From positions 1 to 64,000 of the forward strand of contig NZ_MRAE01000010.1 in assembly GCF_002008345.1 (NCBI RefSeq): 64,000 nucleotides of DNA, written 5' to 3'. The position numbers and the translations under genes are program-made. Shown piece by piece: positions 44,844 to 54,229 of this stretch. The DNA is from Clostridium tepidum. GTDB taxonomy: Bacteria; Bacillota; Clostridia; Clostridiales; Clostridiaceae. The notes below the pieces were generated by a model. It saw only the letters and a program-made list of their open reading frames with translations. It made no database searches and had not been told where the DNA came from. Position 1 is the first letter of the stretch, and each line of letters starts with the position of its first letter.

Positions 44844-45596
44844 ATGAATAAAAAAAATATTGGAATCATATTATTAGCAATTTCTATTTTGACTATATCA
44901 AGCAGTAATGTTAAGGCAGCTAAAAATAATATAGAAAGAGAACATAAGTATACTATTGAGGAAAAACGAGTTATAGAAAAAAACAATAAAGAAATGGAAC
45001 AATTAATTAATAATTGGGGTAAGATAAAAGGGGTTTCACCAGAGGAGTTTATTAAGATAGAAAAAGAGAAAAAATCAAAGATGAAACCTAATAATATAAG
45101 ATCTTTTAATACACAAGAGAGTAATAGTAAAACTGAACAAGAATACCTTAGAGATTATGAGGACTTTTTAGGAAGTTATGGAGATATTTTAATCACGCCC
45201 ATGGGAAAATATGACAGTTTTACAGGCCATGCTGGTATAGTGTGTGTTGATAATCAATATACTATTGAGGCTTATCCAATGGGAAAACAAGAAGAAGGAG
45301 TTCAACGCAGAGTGAACAACTGGAAAGATAGGTATAATAAAGTTATTCTAGCAGGTGTTAAGGGAGCAAATGAATCTAATTATAGAAATGCTATAAATTA
45401 TGCAGAAGAAAAAATAGGACTTGGATATAATTATAATATATTAAATAAATGGACAACAAGTAAATTTTATTGTTCACAAATTGTTTGGAGAGCTTGGATG
45501 GAACAAGGTTTTGATTTAGATAAAGATGGAGGAAGTGCTGTTCTTCCTAATGATTTGATAAGTGATAAATTACAGATATTAAAAGCTTCTGAGTAA
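44844..45596 (+). CDS. Secreted YiiX-like permuted papain-type amidase
   Basis: The frame opens at 44805, but GGGGG lies before ATG 44844, which starts a signal peptide MNKKNIGIILLAISILTISS ending near VKA-AK. The mature domain has GDILITPMGKYDSFTGHAGIV, with the catalytic His of the YiiX/NlpC-P60-like permuted papain fold, and a later FYCSQIVWRAWMEQG carrying the nucleophile Cys. Its length is about 250 aa. Relatives act on cell-wall or lipid amide bonds; the substrate here is unknown. It stands alone immediately outside the island's right edge. Confidence 0.8.
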   Translation: MNKKNIGIILLAISILTISSSNVKAAKNNIEREHKYTIEEKRVIEKNNKEMEQLINNWGKIKGVSPEEFIKIEKEKKSKMKPNNIRSFNTQESNSKTEQEYLRDYEDFLGSYGDILITPMGKYDSFTGHAGIVCVDNQYTIEAYPMGKQEEGVQRRVNNWKDRYNKVILAGVKGANESNYRNAINYAEEKIGLGYNYNILNKWTTSKFYCSQIVWRAWMEQGFDLDKDGGSAVLPNDLISDKLQILKASE

Positions 45597-46029
45597 AAAA
45601 TAAATATTTTACCTATAATTTTTATACTTAATTTTGTTATAAGAAGAGGATGCCTTAAAATAAAATAGATTTAATTTTAGTTTTAAAAAGAAGAATACAT
45701 ATTATAACCTTAAATGTTTTAAATTAGTTTTATTAAAATCTTATAACCAACATAAGATGTATATATTTGCCATAAATTCCTCTTCCCCTGTGAGGAATTT
45801 CACTTATTTTTAGTTATCTCTATATAAGAATCATTAAAGTTTGATAATATATTTATTATATGTATTTTTCTTCTTTTCCTTATCATATTAAAATTAAATC
45901 TATTTGGGACATCTTCTTTTTTATTAAATCCATAAAAATTTTATTGAAATTGTCTTTAAAAACATTTTTCATGAAAAATTCTGCAGTTTAATATTTACTA
46001 AAGAATACACTCAAAAGAGGTGAAATATT
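45597..46029. other. Intergenic region occupied by an inverted-repeat element
   Basis: There is no gene in this gap. Most of the 433 bp consists of the MITE-like element at 45642-45916. The last 100 bp hold the leader of the next gene with SD AGAGGTG. Confidence 0.6.
45642..45916. mobile_element. MITE-like palindromic element, about 275 bp
   Basis: The ends are imperfect inverted repeats: left 45642-45679 (agaagaggatgcc ... aaatagatttaatttta) and right 45889-45916, whose complement reads agaagatgtccc then aaatagatttaatttta. Near the centre is a second hairpin, aattcctc / gaggaatt, around 45777-45801. There is no coding capacity. An AT dinucleotide borders both ends, but the target duplication is not certain. 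Confidence 0.6.
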
Positions 46030-47058
46030 ATGAAGAAAAAGCAAATAATAATATTAATTTTATTAGGAATATTAATTTTATTATCAAGTTTAGGAATAAG
46101 TTATTATAAAAATAATGAAGCTTTTATTGGAATACTTTTTTCTGATGCATCAATGGAAGATAGTGAATTAAAAATTTTAAATGAAAATTTCCATAATAAA
46201 AAAAGCATTAGATTAGATGCTATGGATGCTCCTATGGTATCATATATTAATAATTCAGTATATATACCTACTTCTCTTGATAACAAATTGTTTTATATAA
46301 ATAATAATTTTGAAGTGTCTGAGCAAAAGGTAGATCATGGATCAAGTTTTATCAGGAGTAAAAAAGATGGACAACTTATATTATTTAATCTGCCAAGAAA
46401 CAAGATTAATGGAGATAATAATAGAGTATATTTTTCTTATAATAATAAAAAGAATACACTTGATATTGAAAAATCATTACTGTTGTGTGGGGATTTTGAC
46501 AACAAATACATATATGTTATAGGTGCCAAATTTGATAGTGATACAAATACAGAAACTTATTTGTTTATAATAGATAGAGCTAGTTTTAAATTGGTAAAGG
46601 AAGAGAAGCTTCCTACTAATATAAGAGTAATTTGTACAGAATTGATAGATAATAAACTATTTATTAGTTCTGATACAAAGGTAGACTATTTTTTATATTA
46701 TGACATCTTAAATAAAAAGATAGAAAAAATTAATTATAATAAATTAATTAAGAATAGTTTAGATATAAGTAAAATAGTATATGATGAAAATAACATATTT
46801 TTAGCTTCACTTACAGGAGATATTGTTAAATTAGATAGAAAAAAACTTATTATAAATGATGTTAAAACTCTAAATGACAGAAGAATAATTGGTGCTGATA
46901 TTAAAGACAATAAACTATATTTATTAAATAAAGATGAGGAAAATAGAAGGGTTGCTAAAGTAAATGTGCTTGATGCAAGCACTTTAAAACAAATAAAAGA
47001 AATATCAGTAGGGCCTATAAGAAACACTATGCCACAGGATATATTCATTTATAAATAA
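46030..47058 (+). CDS. Membrane-anchored protein, probable beta-propeller
   Basis: I do not recognise a named family. The 342-aa product has one N-terminal hydrophobic segment (IIILILLGILILLSSLGISY, about residues 5-24) and no lipobox cysteine, so it is probably an anchored extracytoplasmic protein. The rest is beta-rich with repeated blocks of the type DNKLFYINNN, DNKYIYVIGA, DNKLFISSDT, DNKLYLLNKD, about 45-70 residues apart, suggesting a six- or seven-bladed propeller like YncE/NHL proteins. SD AGAGGTG precedes the ATG. Confidence 0.65.
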   Translation: MKKKQIIILILLGILILLSSLGISYYKNNEAFIGILFSDASMEDSELKILNENFHNKKSIRLDAMDAPMVSYINNSVYIPTSLDNKLFYINNNFEVSEQKVDHGSSFIRSKKDGQLILFNLPRNKINGDNNRVYFSYNNKKNTLDIEKSLLLCGDFDNKYIYVIGAKFDSDTNTETYLFIIDRASFKLVKEEKLPTNIRVICTELIDNKLFISSDTKVDYFLYYDILNKKIEKINYNKLIKNSLDISKIVYDENNIFLASLTGDIVKLDRKKLIINDVKTLNDRRIIGADIKDNKLYLLNKDEENRRVAKVNVLDASTLKQIKEISVGPIRNTMPQDIFIYK

Positions 47059-47519
47059 ATGCAGTCAAAGATAAAAAAATAACTTAGAGTTAATATTGTA
47101 ACTATAAAATAAGAAATTATAAGTAAGTAAACTATTTTTTAAATATTAAATTAATCTTTTTGGTTAAAAAGAATTAAATATTATACAAAAAATAATAAGT
47201 TAAATATTTAATAAGTGTTACTAATTTATTAAAAAAATAAATTAGTAATTTTTTTTGTTTTGTAAGGTTTATTTAAGATTACATTTAATAAGTTGTAAAT
47301 TATTAAATCTATAATAAGAATTGTTCCAAGGAAAAAATATAAAAATTCTTTGTATAAAGAAAATATAAAAAATATTATTTTAATCTATAAAATTTAATTT
47401 TATTTTTAAAAATTAATCAAAAAAATTTAACACATGAAAAATTGTATTAAACAATTAAAAAAATTAGTTTTATAAATAAAAAAAGCATTTTAAAAATTAA
47501 TAATTTAGGAGGAGAAGAG
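47059..47519. other. AT-rich intergenic region with terminator
   Basis: No gene was found in 461 bp. A terminator lies at 47218-47256 (listed). The 260 bp after it form the leader of the ABC operon. No confident promoter boxes were seen because of the extreme AT bias. Confidence 0.5.
47218..47256 (+). terminator. Rho-independent-like terminator
   Basis: A perfect 11-bp stem ttactaattta (47218-47228) / taaattagtaa (47238-47248) with a 9-base loop is followed by eight T. The stem is AT-rich, so it is weaker than usual. Confidence 0.75.
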
Positions 47520-48539
47520 ATGATTGGTTGGGAGATAAAAAAAATAGTAAAATCAAAAATTTCTTTAATTGCAATTGCAATCTTTATTTTTTTAACATCT
47601 ATAATGGCAGTAATAAAGCCAACTTTAGAAAATGAAATAAAGTATGTAAATGAGCAACATGAAACAATTAAAGATACAAGGTCACTTATAGTAATTGGCA
47701 ACGAAAATTTTAATAAAAAAATTGATGCACTAGTAGAAATGTCTAAATCTAATGGAAAAGATCCTATGGAAAAAAGAATAGCAGAGGATTCTAAAAAGAA
47801 AATAGAAAATATAAAAGATAATGAATATAAAGAGGTTAATTTTTGGAAAGTTTTTAGCTATAGAAGTACTCATTCAGTTGCTAGCTTCTTTATGTTAATA
47901 CTGATTATGTTGATTGTTAGTAATATTTATATTGATGAAAAGATATCATCTGTGGATAATTTGATTTTATCATCTAAAAATAAATTTAAATGCTTATATT
48001 CAAAAATGTTTTTAGCTATATTAATACCTGTTATATTTTATTCAGCATATTTAGGATTGGAATTTTTAATAAGTATAATTCAATATGGCACACCAGTAAA
48101 TGGAAATTTGCAAGCCTTTAGAATAGTGGATAATTTTATTATCTTAAAGGGTGACCCAACAATAGTAAATTATGTTTTATCAAGAGTTTCTGTAATGTAT
48201 CTAATATTAATAAGTATATCTTTAGTTATATTCTTATTTTCATCTACATTAAGTAGTTCCTTAGCAGTAATAAGTGGGGGAGCTATATTTATTGTATTGG
48301 GTAAAGTATGTATGCTTCTAAAGTTCTTACCTAAAAAACTATTAATGGTATTAAACAAAGTTAATTATATTGATATGCTTAGTTATTTTGATATAAATAT
48401 AGGAATGAACTGGGGCAATATATCAATAATGGGTAATAATTTTGATCTTATAAACTTTTCAATAGGAATAATTGTTTCAATAATAATATTTAGTATTTTA
48501 TTAATAATAGTAAACTTTAAAAAGTTTATAATTAATTAA
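47520..48539 (+). CDS. ABC-2-type transporter permease
   Basis: This 339-aa membrane protein opens with a cytoplasmic MIGWEIKKIVKSK and a first span (LIAIAIFIFLTSIMAVI), then has an extracytoplasmic loop of roughly 90 residues and five further spans. This is the layout of ABC-2 permeases. SD AGGAGGAGAAGAG precedes the ATG. It is the first gene of a permease-ATPase-permease set, with a 20-bp gap before the ATPase gene. Such exporters with an adjacent two-component system often confer resistance to antimicrobial peptides; the substrate here is unknown. Confidence 0.85.
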   Translation: MIGWEIKKIVKSKISLIAIAIFIFLTSIMAVIKPTLENEIKYVNEQHETIKDTRSLIVIGNENFNKKIDALVEMSKSNGKDPMEKRIAEDSKKKIENIKDNEYKEVNFWKVFSYRSTHSVASFFMLILIMLIVSNIYIDEKISSVDNLILSSKNKFKCLYSKMFLAILIPVIFYSAYLGLEFLISIIQYGTPVNGNLQAFRIVDNFIILKGDPTIVNYVLSRVSVMYLILISISLVIFLFSSTLSSSLAVISGGAIFIVLGKVCMLLKFLPKKLLMVLNKVNYIDMLSYFDINIGMNWGNISIMGNNFDLINFSIGIIVSIIIFSILLIIVNFKKFIIN

Positions 48540-48559
48540 ATTGTATGGAGGAATGAAAA

Positions 48560-49447
48560 ATGAATAAATTAGAAATAAAGAATTTAAATAAAAAATTTGG
48601 AGTAAAAAAAGCTACAGATAACATAACAATAACTTTAGAAAATGGAGTGTATGGACTATTAGGGCCTAATGGAGCAGGAAAAACAACTTTAATGAAACAA
48701 ATAACAACCTTATTAACACCAGATAGCGGAGAAATAATTTTTAATGGAAAAAATATTAAAGAAAATGAAGATGAATATAGAGGATATATAGGATACCTAC
48801 CACAGGATTTCGAAGCATATAAGAATTTTTCAGCTAAAGAATTTTTAAGTTATATGGCTGCATTAAAGGGATTAGATAAAGGACAAGCTAAGGACAGAAT
48901 TGATGAACTTTTACACTTAGTTGGATTATATGATGTTAGAAATAAAAAAGTAGGAAAATTTTCAGGTGGTATGAAAAGAAGAGTTGGAATTGCACAGGTT
49001 TTATTAAATGATCCTAAAATAATGGTATTAGATGAACCTACAGCAGGGTTGGACCCGCAAGAGAGAAGTAGGTTTAGAAATCTTATAGCGGATATATCAA
49101 GGGATAAAATAATAATTTTATCTACTCACATAATTTCAGATATTGAATCTGTAGCAAAAGAAACAATCATGATAAAAAATGGTGGGCTTTTAATGCAAGG
49201 AACTCACGAAGATATATTAAGGGGTATGAAAAATAGGGTATATGTAATAAGAACAAAAGATGAAAGAGAAATTTCAAAAATACAACAAAAATATAAAATA
49301 GTTAATTTACAAAGAGGAATAGACCATACTGAAGTTAGGGTTGTGTCAGAAACAATACCTAGTTTTAAAGATGTAGATATTGCTACTCCAAAATTTGAGG
49401 ATGTATATATGTTTTATTTTGATCTAGAAGACACTCAGGAGGTTTAA
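48560..49447 (+). CDS. ABC transporter ATP-binding protein
   Basis: The 295-aa nucleotide-binding protein has Walker A GPNGAGKTTLMKQI (about residues 36-49), Q-loop GYLPQDFE, signature FSGGMKRRVGIAQVL, Walker B IMVLDEPTAGLDP and switch His in STHIISDIES. A C-terminal extension of about 60 residues follows the core, as in drug and lantibiotic exporters. SD GGAGG precedes the ATG. It overlaps neither neighbour, but lies 20 bp after the first permease gene and 3 bp before the second, so the three form one operon. Confidence 0.95.
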   Translation: MNKLEIKNLNKKFGVKKATDNITITLENGVYGLLGPNGAGKTTLMKQITTLLTPDSGEIIFNGKNIKENEDEYRGYIGYLPQDFEAYKNFSAKEFLSYMAALKGLDKGQAKDRIDELLHLVGLYDVRNKKVGKFSGGMKRRVGIAQVLLNDPKIMVLDEPTAGLDPQERSRFRNLIADISRDKIIILSTHIISDIESVAKETIMIKNGGLLMQGTHEDILRGMKNRVYVIRTKDEREISKIQQKYKIVNLQRGIDHTEVRVVSETIPSFKDVDIATPKFEDVYMFYFDLEDTQEV

Positions 49448-49450
49448 ACA

Positions 49451-50227
49451 ATGGGCAGAATTGTAAAATTTGAAATAAAAAAAATGTTATTAAGATTAGG
49501 AGTTATAATTCCTTGGATTTTAGTACTTATGTTTTCAACAATTTTATTAAATACTTCAGGAAATGATATTGTTGAAATTTATTCCAGTGTGTTTGATAAA
49601 AGTTATGGCATAGCTCCATTAATAGGATTATTAACATTTACAATTGTTTCAGGAGCTTATACTAAAGAATATGACAATAATATAGTAGGACTTATAAATA
49701 GTACACAAAATGGTAAGAAGAATATAGTTAGAGCTAAGTCACTAGCTGCTGGGATATCTACTTCTATAGTTAATTTATCAATTTTATTAACAATATATTT
49801 AACTGCATTAAGAAAAACTGATGGAAAAGGGCTACAGCTTCCATTAAAATCATTATGGTATTTTGATAATAGTGGATCAAATCTTAAAGTTTATCAAATG
49901 ATGATAATTATGATTGTAACTGTAGTAATAGGGTCTTTTATATTTGCACAAATTGGACTATACTTGTCATCAATAAGTAAATCAGCAGTTATACCATTTA
50001 TATTCGGCGGACTAATAATGGGAATACCTTATTTGTTAGAAGGATTTCTTATACGAGCAGGTAATAAGGGGAGTTTTTTATCTTATACACCGCTTTGGGG
50101 AATGTATTCTTGTCAAATTGTAAGACACAAGTCTTCTATGGGTATGGCATTGGCAACTTTAGTAGTAATATTTATAATTGTTATGACAGTATTATCAAAA
50201 GCTACCAGTAAGGCTTTTTCAAAATAA
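49451..50227 (+). CDS. ABC-2-type transporter permease
   Basis: This 258-aa membrane protein has about six spans (for example LGVIIPWILVLMFSTILLN, APLIGLLTFTIVSGAYT, IVTVVIGSFIFAQIGLYLSS). The N-terminal GRIVKFEIKKMLLR and the block KEYDNNIVGLINSTQNGKKN are typical of ABC-2 permeases. SD GGAGG overlaps the end of the ATPase gene. It is the second membrane subunit of the exporter, making the set a heteromeric transporter. Confidence 0.85.
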   Translation: MGRIVKFEIKKMLLRLGVIIPWILVLMFSTILLNTSGNDIVEIYSSVFDKSYGIAPLIGLLTFTIVSGAYTKEYDNNIVGLINSTQNGKKNIVRAKSLAAGISTSIVNLSILLTIYLTALRKTDGKGLQLPLKSLWYFDNSGSNLKVYQMMIIMIVTVVIGSFIFAQIGLYLSSISKSAVIPFIFGGLIMGIPYLLEGFLIRAGNKGSFLSYTPLWGMYSCQIVRHKSSMGMALATLVVIFIIVMTVLSKATSKAFSK

Positions 50228-51044
50228 GATTAAATAATAATTTTATAGTATAGCTAACTGGTTTCATAGGGCTAACTTTTTACAACTAAAAGCAAAAGTT
50301 TAATGCTGGAGTATCTATAATCATTGTTGCCAACCGTTAACTTTTTACAACCAAAAGTAAGTTAGCTTTGAATAATTATTTGTTAGATTTTAAAGATAGT
50401 AAAACGAGATTTTATTTATTTAACTTTAAAAACTTAGTAACTTTGTTTATAAAAGTTTTAATTTAAAAATTTTGATAATAAAAAATATACTAATAACCAT
50501 ATTTAATTTAGTGATTAGTTTTAAATCCAAATATATTAAAAAGTGTTTATTCTAGCAAGGTCTCTCCTCCATTCCCTTACCTTTTAGAATAATAATTGAA
50601 ATTTTTTATAGGATTAAGAATTGGTAAAAATTAATGAAAGGTTATTATGTATATTTTTTATTTTTCTATATAAAAATAAAATTTAATATTACAAGAAATT
50701 ATAATTTTTATATTGTTATTTTAGTAAATTAGTTTTGTTACAAAGAATAAAGAGTTATAATAGTTATCTAAAATAAGAAATAGATTTATATGAAATATAT
50801 TTAAAGTATTTTTTATAAAAGTAATAATTATGAGTAAGTTTTTAAGTATTTTTCATAATCTTTTATAATAAATTCCTTAAGTCTAAGATCTTTTATATAA
50901 TTTTTAAAATTTTGTTATACTAAAAATAAGTTTGTTATAATAAATTTAGCCAATGTATTGAGATGGTTAATTATTTTAAATTAATTTTTATAATGAAAAT
51001 AAAATTTAAGTCCATAAGAAAATTAAAAGAAAAGGGGAATCTAT
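50228..51044. other. Long intergenic region between ABC and two-component genes
   Basis: The 817 bp contain no supported gene. A 20-bp direct repeat (50273-50292 and 50338-50357) lies near the left end. The rest is AT-rich with no SD-linked ORF. A promoter for the regulator pair is expected near 50940-51020, but no clear boxes are seen. Confidence 0.5.
50273..50357. repeat. 20-bp direct repeat, period 65 bp
   Basis: taactttttacaac(t/c)aaaag occurs at 50273-50292 and 50338-50357 with one difference. The flanks also carry related gctaac / gttagc words, which gives some inverted symmetry across the pair. Confidence 0.7.
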
Positions 51045-51767
51045 ATGGATATGATGTCTTTAAATAATAAAAAAATATTAATAGTTGATGATGAAGAAGA
51101 TATAGTTAGATTAATAAGAACAGTACTTAAAAAGGAAGGTTTTCAAAATATATATTATGCTACAAATTTAGAAGATGGATTAAAAGAATTTGATAAAGTA
51201 GAACCAGATATTTTAATTTTAGATGTTATGCTACCAGATGGGGAAGGATATGAATTGTGTAAAACCATAAGAGCTAAATCTAAAGTTCCTATATTGTTCT
51301 TATCTGCAAAGGGTGAAGAAATAGATAAAATATTAGGATTTGCAATAGGTGGAGATGATTATATAACTAAGCCATTTAGCACAAAGGAGTTAGCTTATAG
51401 AGTTAAAGCTCATTTAAGAAGATATTCATATGTAGATAAAGTTAAGGAAGAAAAAAGTATTTTATCCTTTGGTCCATTTGAGCTAAATATAAACAAGGCA
51501 GAGTTAAAAAAAGATGGAAAAATCATAGAACTAAAACCTAAAGAATTAGCCTTAATAACTTTTTTTGCAAAGCATCCAAATCAAATAATAAGTAAAGAAA
51601 AAATTTGTGATAATGTTTGGGGAGAAGATTATTATGGATTTGACAATACAATAATGGTTCATATTAGAAGACTCAGAGAAAAAATTGAAAAGGAACCATC
51701 AAGACCAGAATACTTAATAAATGTTAAAGGGCTAGGATACAAATTGGTGATAAAAAATGAAAAATAA
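51045..51767 (+). CDS. OmpR/PhoB-family response regulator
   Basis: The 240-aa regulator has a receiver domain (about residues 8-120; acidic DDEED at the start, phospho-acceptor Asp in ILILDVMLPDGEGYE, conserved Lys in YITKPFSTKEL) and a C-terminal winged helix (VWGEDYYGFDNTIMVHIRRL and YLINVKGLGYKL). SD AAAGGGG fits ATG 51045 or the Met at 51051. The stop overlaps the sensor kinase start by 11 bp. It probably controls the ABC exporter 0.8 kb upstream. Confidence 0.94.
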   Translation: MDMMSLNNKKILIVDDEEDIVRLIRTVLKKEGFQNIYYATNLEDGLKEFDKVEPDILILDVMLPDGEGYELCKTIRAKSKVPILFLSAKGEEIDKILGFAIGGDDYITKPFSTKELAYRVKAHLRRYSYVDKVKEEKSILSFGPFELNINKAELKKDGKIIELKPKELALITFFAKHPNQIISKEKICDNVWGEDYYGFDNTIMVHIRRLREKIEKEPSRPEYLINVKGLGYKLVIKNEK

Positions 51768-53178
51768 TATGAAATGGAGAATTACAGGAAGGTTTTTAAT
51801 AACAGTTATATGTGTAGTTATAACTGTAGTTGTAATAAATATTGTATCTTTAATTGGACTTGCAATTTATAGAAATGTTAATGATATTGATTCTAAAGAA
51901 TATAAAATTGAAGACTTAGTTAGAGATTTTTCTTCCAATATAAAACAAGCAGATAATAAAATATACATAGATGATAAGGGAAAATCTATTTTAGATAATA
52001 ACAATGCTTGGATACAGATTATAGATGATAATAATAATGAAGTTTATAGTTATAAAAAGCCTTCTTATATAAAAAATAAGCCTACTGCTGCAGAAATAGT
52101 AAATTTACATAAATACAAAACTTCTGATAAGGGAAGTGAATTATCTACTAATTTTGTAGCTGAAAAAAATATAGGAAATAAAAGATTAACTTATATTATG
52201 GGGATACAAAATAAAGATATAAATAAATACGTAGTCACTACTAAAAACTCAGAAGTAATCCACCTTATAAAATCTGCTACAATAATAATTATTATTGTAG
52301 ATGGTATTATAGCCTTAATTTTTGGCTATCTTTTTATTAGAAAATTAACCAATCCTTTAGGTGAGATATTGCTAGGCATAAAAAAATTAGAAAATGAAGA
52401 ATATGATTTATATTATGAATCTAAGGGAATGTATAATGATTTATATTATAGTTTAAATAATTTATCAGATAGACTACAAGAGAATAAAAAAAATAGAAAA
52501 AAGTTAGATAATATGAGAGAAGAATGGATTTCAAACATTTCTCATGATATAAAAACTCCATTAGCTTCTATTCAAGGCTATGCAGAAATAATAAAAGATG
52601 AAGATTATGATTTTACAAAAGAGGAGATAGGGGAATACGCTGAAATCATAGAAAATAAATCTAAATATATTAAAGAATTAGTAGAGGATTTAAATTTGTC
52701 TACCAGACTAAAAAATAATACTTTAACTTTAAATAAGGAAAAAATTAATCTAGCTAATTTAATAAAGGATATTATAATAGATATATTAAATGATACCAGA
52801 TATGAAAATAGGGAAATAGATTTTCACTGTGAAAATGACAATATTGAAATAAATGGGGATAGAATTCTTATAAGAAGAGCTATAATTAATATTTTATTTA
52901 ATGCCATTGTGCACAATAGTGAAGATGTAAAAATAGATGTCACACTAAAAAAACAGGACAAAGTAAGTATAATTATTGAAGACAATGGTAGGGGAATAAA
53001 AAGAGAAGAGTTAAATAGAATTTTTGATAGATATTATAGAGGAACTAACACAGGAGATAAACATAAAGGATCAGGTCTTGGCATGGCTATATCAAAAGAA
53101 ACAATTGTGGCTCATGGAGGGAATATAACTATTGAAAGTGAACTTGGTAAAGGAACCAAAGTGAATATATTAATATAA
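51757..53178 (+). CDS. Membrane sensor histidine kinase
   Basis: The 473-aa sensor has a first span at about residues 9-35, an extracytoplasmic domain of about 135 residues, and a second span near 175-195 (IIIIIVDGIIALIFGYLFI), followed by a HAMP-like linker. The H-box is WISNISHDIKTPLASIQGYA, followed by the N-box region NILFNAIVHNSEDV and the G-boxes EDNGRGIKREEL and GSGLGMAISKE. It overlaps the response regulator gene. The extracytoplasmic domain is larger than in the intramembrane-sensing kinases usually paired with BceAB-type exporters. Confidence 0.93.
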   Translation: MKNNMKWRITGRFLITVICVVITVVVINIVSLIGLAIYRNVNDIDSKEYKIEDLVRDFSSNIKQADNKIYIDDKGKSILDNNNAWIQIIDDNNNEVYSYKKPSYIKNKPTAAEIVNLHKYKTSDKGSELSTNFVAEKNIGNKRLTYIMGIQNKDINKYVVTTKNSEVIHLIKSATIIIIIVDGIIALIFGYLFIRKLTNPLGEILLGIKKLENEEYDLYYESKGMYNDLYYSLNNLSDRLQENKKNRKKLDNMREEWISNISHDIKTPLASIQGYAEIIKDEDYDFTKEEIGEYAEIIENKSKYIKELVEDLNLSTRLKNNTLTLNKEKINLANLIKDIIIDILNDTRYENREIDFHCENDNIEINGDRILIRRAIINILFNAIVHNSEDVKIDVTLKKQDKVSIIIEDNGRGIKREELNRIFDRYYRGTNTGDKHKGSGLGMAISKETIVAHGGNITIESELGKGTKVNILI

Positions 53179-53263
53179 TTAAATTTAAAGCAATAAATTT
53201 TTTATTCAACATAAGAGCAGTTAAAATTATTAAAATAAAAAGATTTTTAAAGAAAATAAGTAT

Positions 53264-53414
53264 CTAGAAAAATAAATAGAATACTTTATTTGTGGACTAA
53301 TATTTAAACGTAAAGTAAACAGGACGTTTACTTAGCTCTTTTGACACAGGACGTGGCATTAGAGCGTTAGTTTAAATATTAGGGCACAAACATTAGTATT
53401 CTTTATTTTTATAG
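53264..53414. repeat. 151-bp palindromic element with two AGGAC-loop hairpins
   Basis: The outer arms 53264-53309 and 53370-53414 are inverted repeats over about 45 bp (ctagaaaaataaa ... ctaatatttaaac). Inside are two hairpins with the same loop: aagtaaac-AGGAC-gtttactt (53313-53333), and gctct ... gacac-AGGAC-gtggc ... agagc (53335-53365). It lies between converging genes. It may be a dispersed palindromic repeat or MITE, or a folded RNA. Confidence 0.75.
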
Positions 53415-53458
53415 CTATTTATTGATTAAAAATACTTTTTATTTTAATCTTTTAAGAC

Positions 53459-54229
53459 CTATTTACAACAAGTTAAATAACTCACATTTAATTTGTTATT
53501 ATACGGATTTCTATAAATATGAGCTTCTACTTCAAAAACTTCTCTAAACATTTCCTCTGTAAATACTTTTTCTACAGGTCCATGAGTAACTATTTTACCT
53601 TTCTTCATTACATATATATAGTCACAAAATGTAGCAGCTATATTCATATCATGAAGAGTGGTAAAAGTTGTAACATCTAAATGTCTTAACATATGAATTA
53701 TTTGAAGTTGATATTTTATATCTAAGTGGTTAGTAGGTTCATCTAAAACTATTAGATCTGTATTTTGGCATAAAGCCATAGCTATCATAACCCTTTGTTT
53801 TTCACCACCAGATAAACTTAAAAAACTTCTATCTCCGCACTTTTCAAGACCTACATTTTCAAGAGATTTTTCTATAAGCTTTTCATCTTCCTCATCTATA
53901 CTTGCAAATCTAGTATTAGAAGAAAATCTTCCCATAGATACTATTTCTTTTACACTAAAATCAAATTCTAATGAATGTTCTTGCATAACTACGGCCATAA
54001 GTCTAGAAAGTTCTTTATTTTTCATTCCATAGATATTTTTATCATCTATATATACAGCACCTTCCTTAGGAGTTAAATACCTGTATATATTTTTTAATAA
54101 TGTAGTTTTACCGCAACCATTTGGGCCTATTAATCCGACAAAGTGGCCTTCTTTTACATTTAAGTCTATTCCACGTAAAAGTTCTTTGGAACCTATATCA
54201 TATTTTATACCTTCTAATTTTAGTTTCAT
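53459..54229 (-). CDS. Iron-siderophore/heme/B12-type ABC transporter ATPase
   Basis: The 256-aa FecE/BtuD-type ATPase has Walker A GPNGCGKTTLLKNIYR, Q-loop MQEHS, signature LSLSGGEKQRVMIAMAL, Walker B LIVLDEPTNHLDIKYQLQ and switch His in TLHDMNIA. It is the third gene of a leftward operon, after the binding protein and the permease, and its start codon directly follows the permease stop. The substrate is a chelated metal or corrinoid; the sequence does not decide which. Confidence 0.94.
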   Translation of the reverse strand: MKLKLEGIKYDIGSKELLRGIDLNVKEGHFVGLIGPNGCGKTTLLKNIYRYLTPKEGAVYIDDKNIYGMKNKELSRLMAVVMQEHSLEFDFSVKEIVSMGRFSSNTRFASIDEEDEKLIEKSLENVGLEKCGDRSFLSLSGGEKQRVMIAMALCQNTDLIVLDEPTNHLDIKYQLQIIHMLRHLDVTTFTTLHDMNIAATFCDYIYVMKKGKIVTHGPVEKVFTEEMFREVFEVEAHIYRNPYNNKLNVSYLTCCK

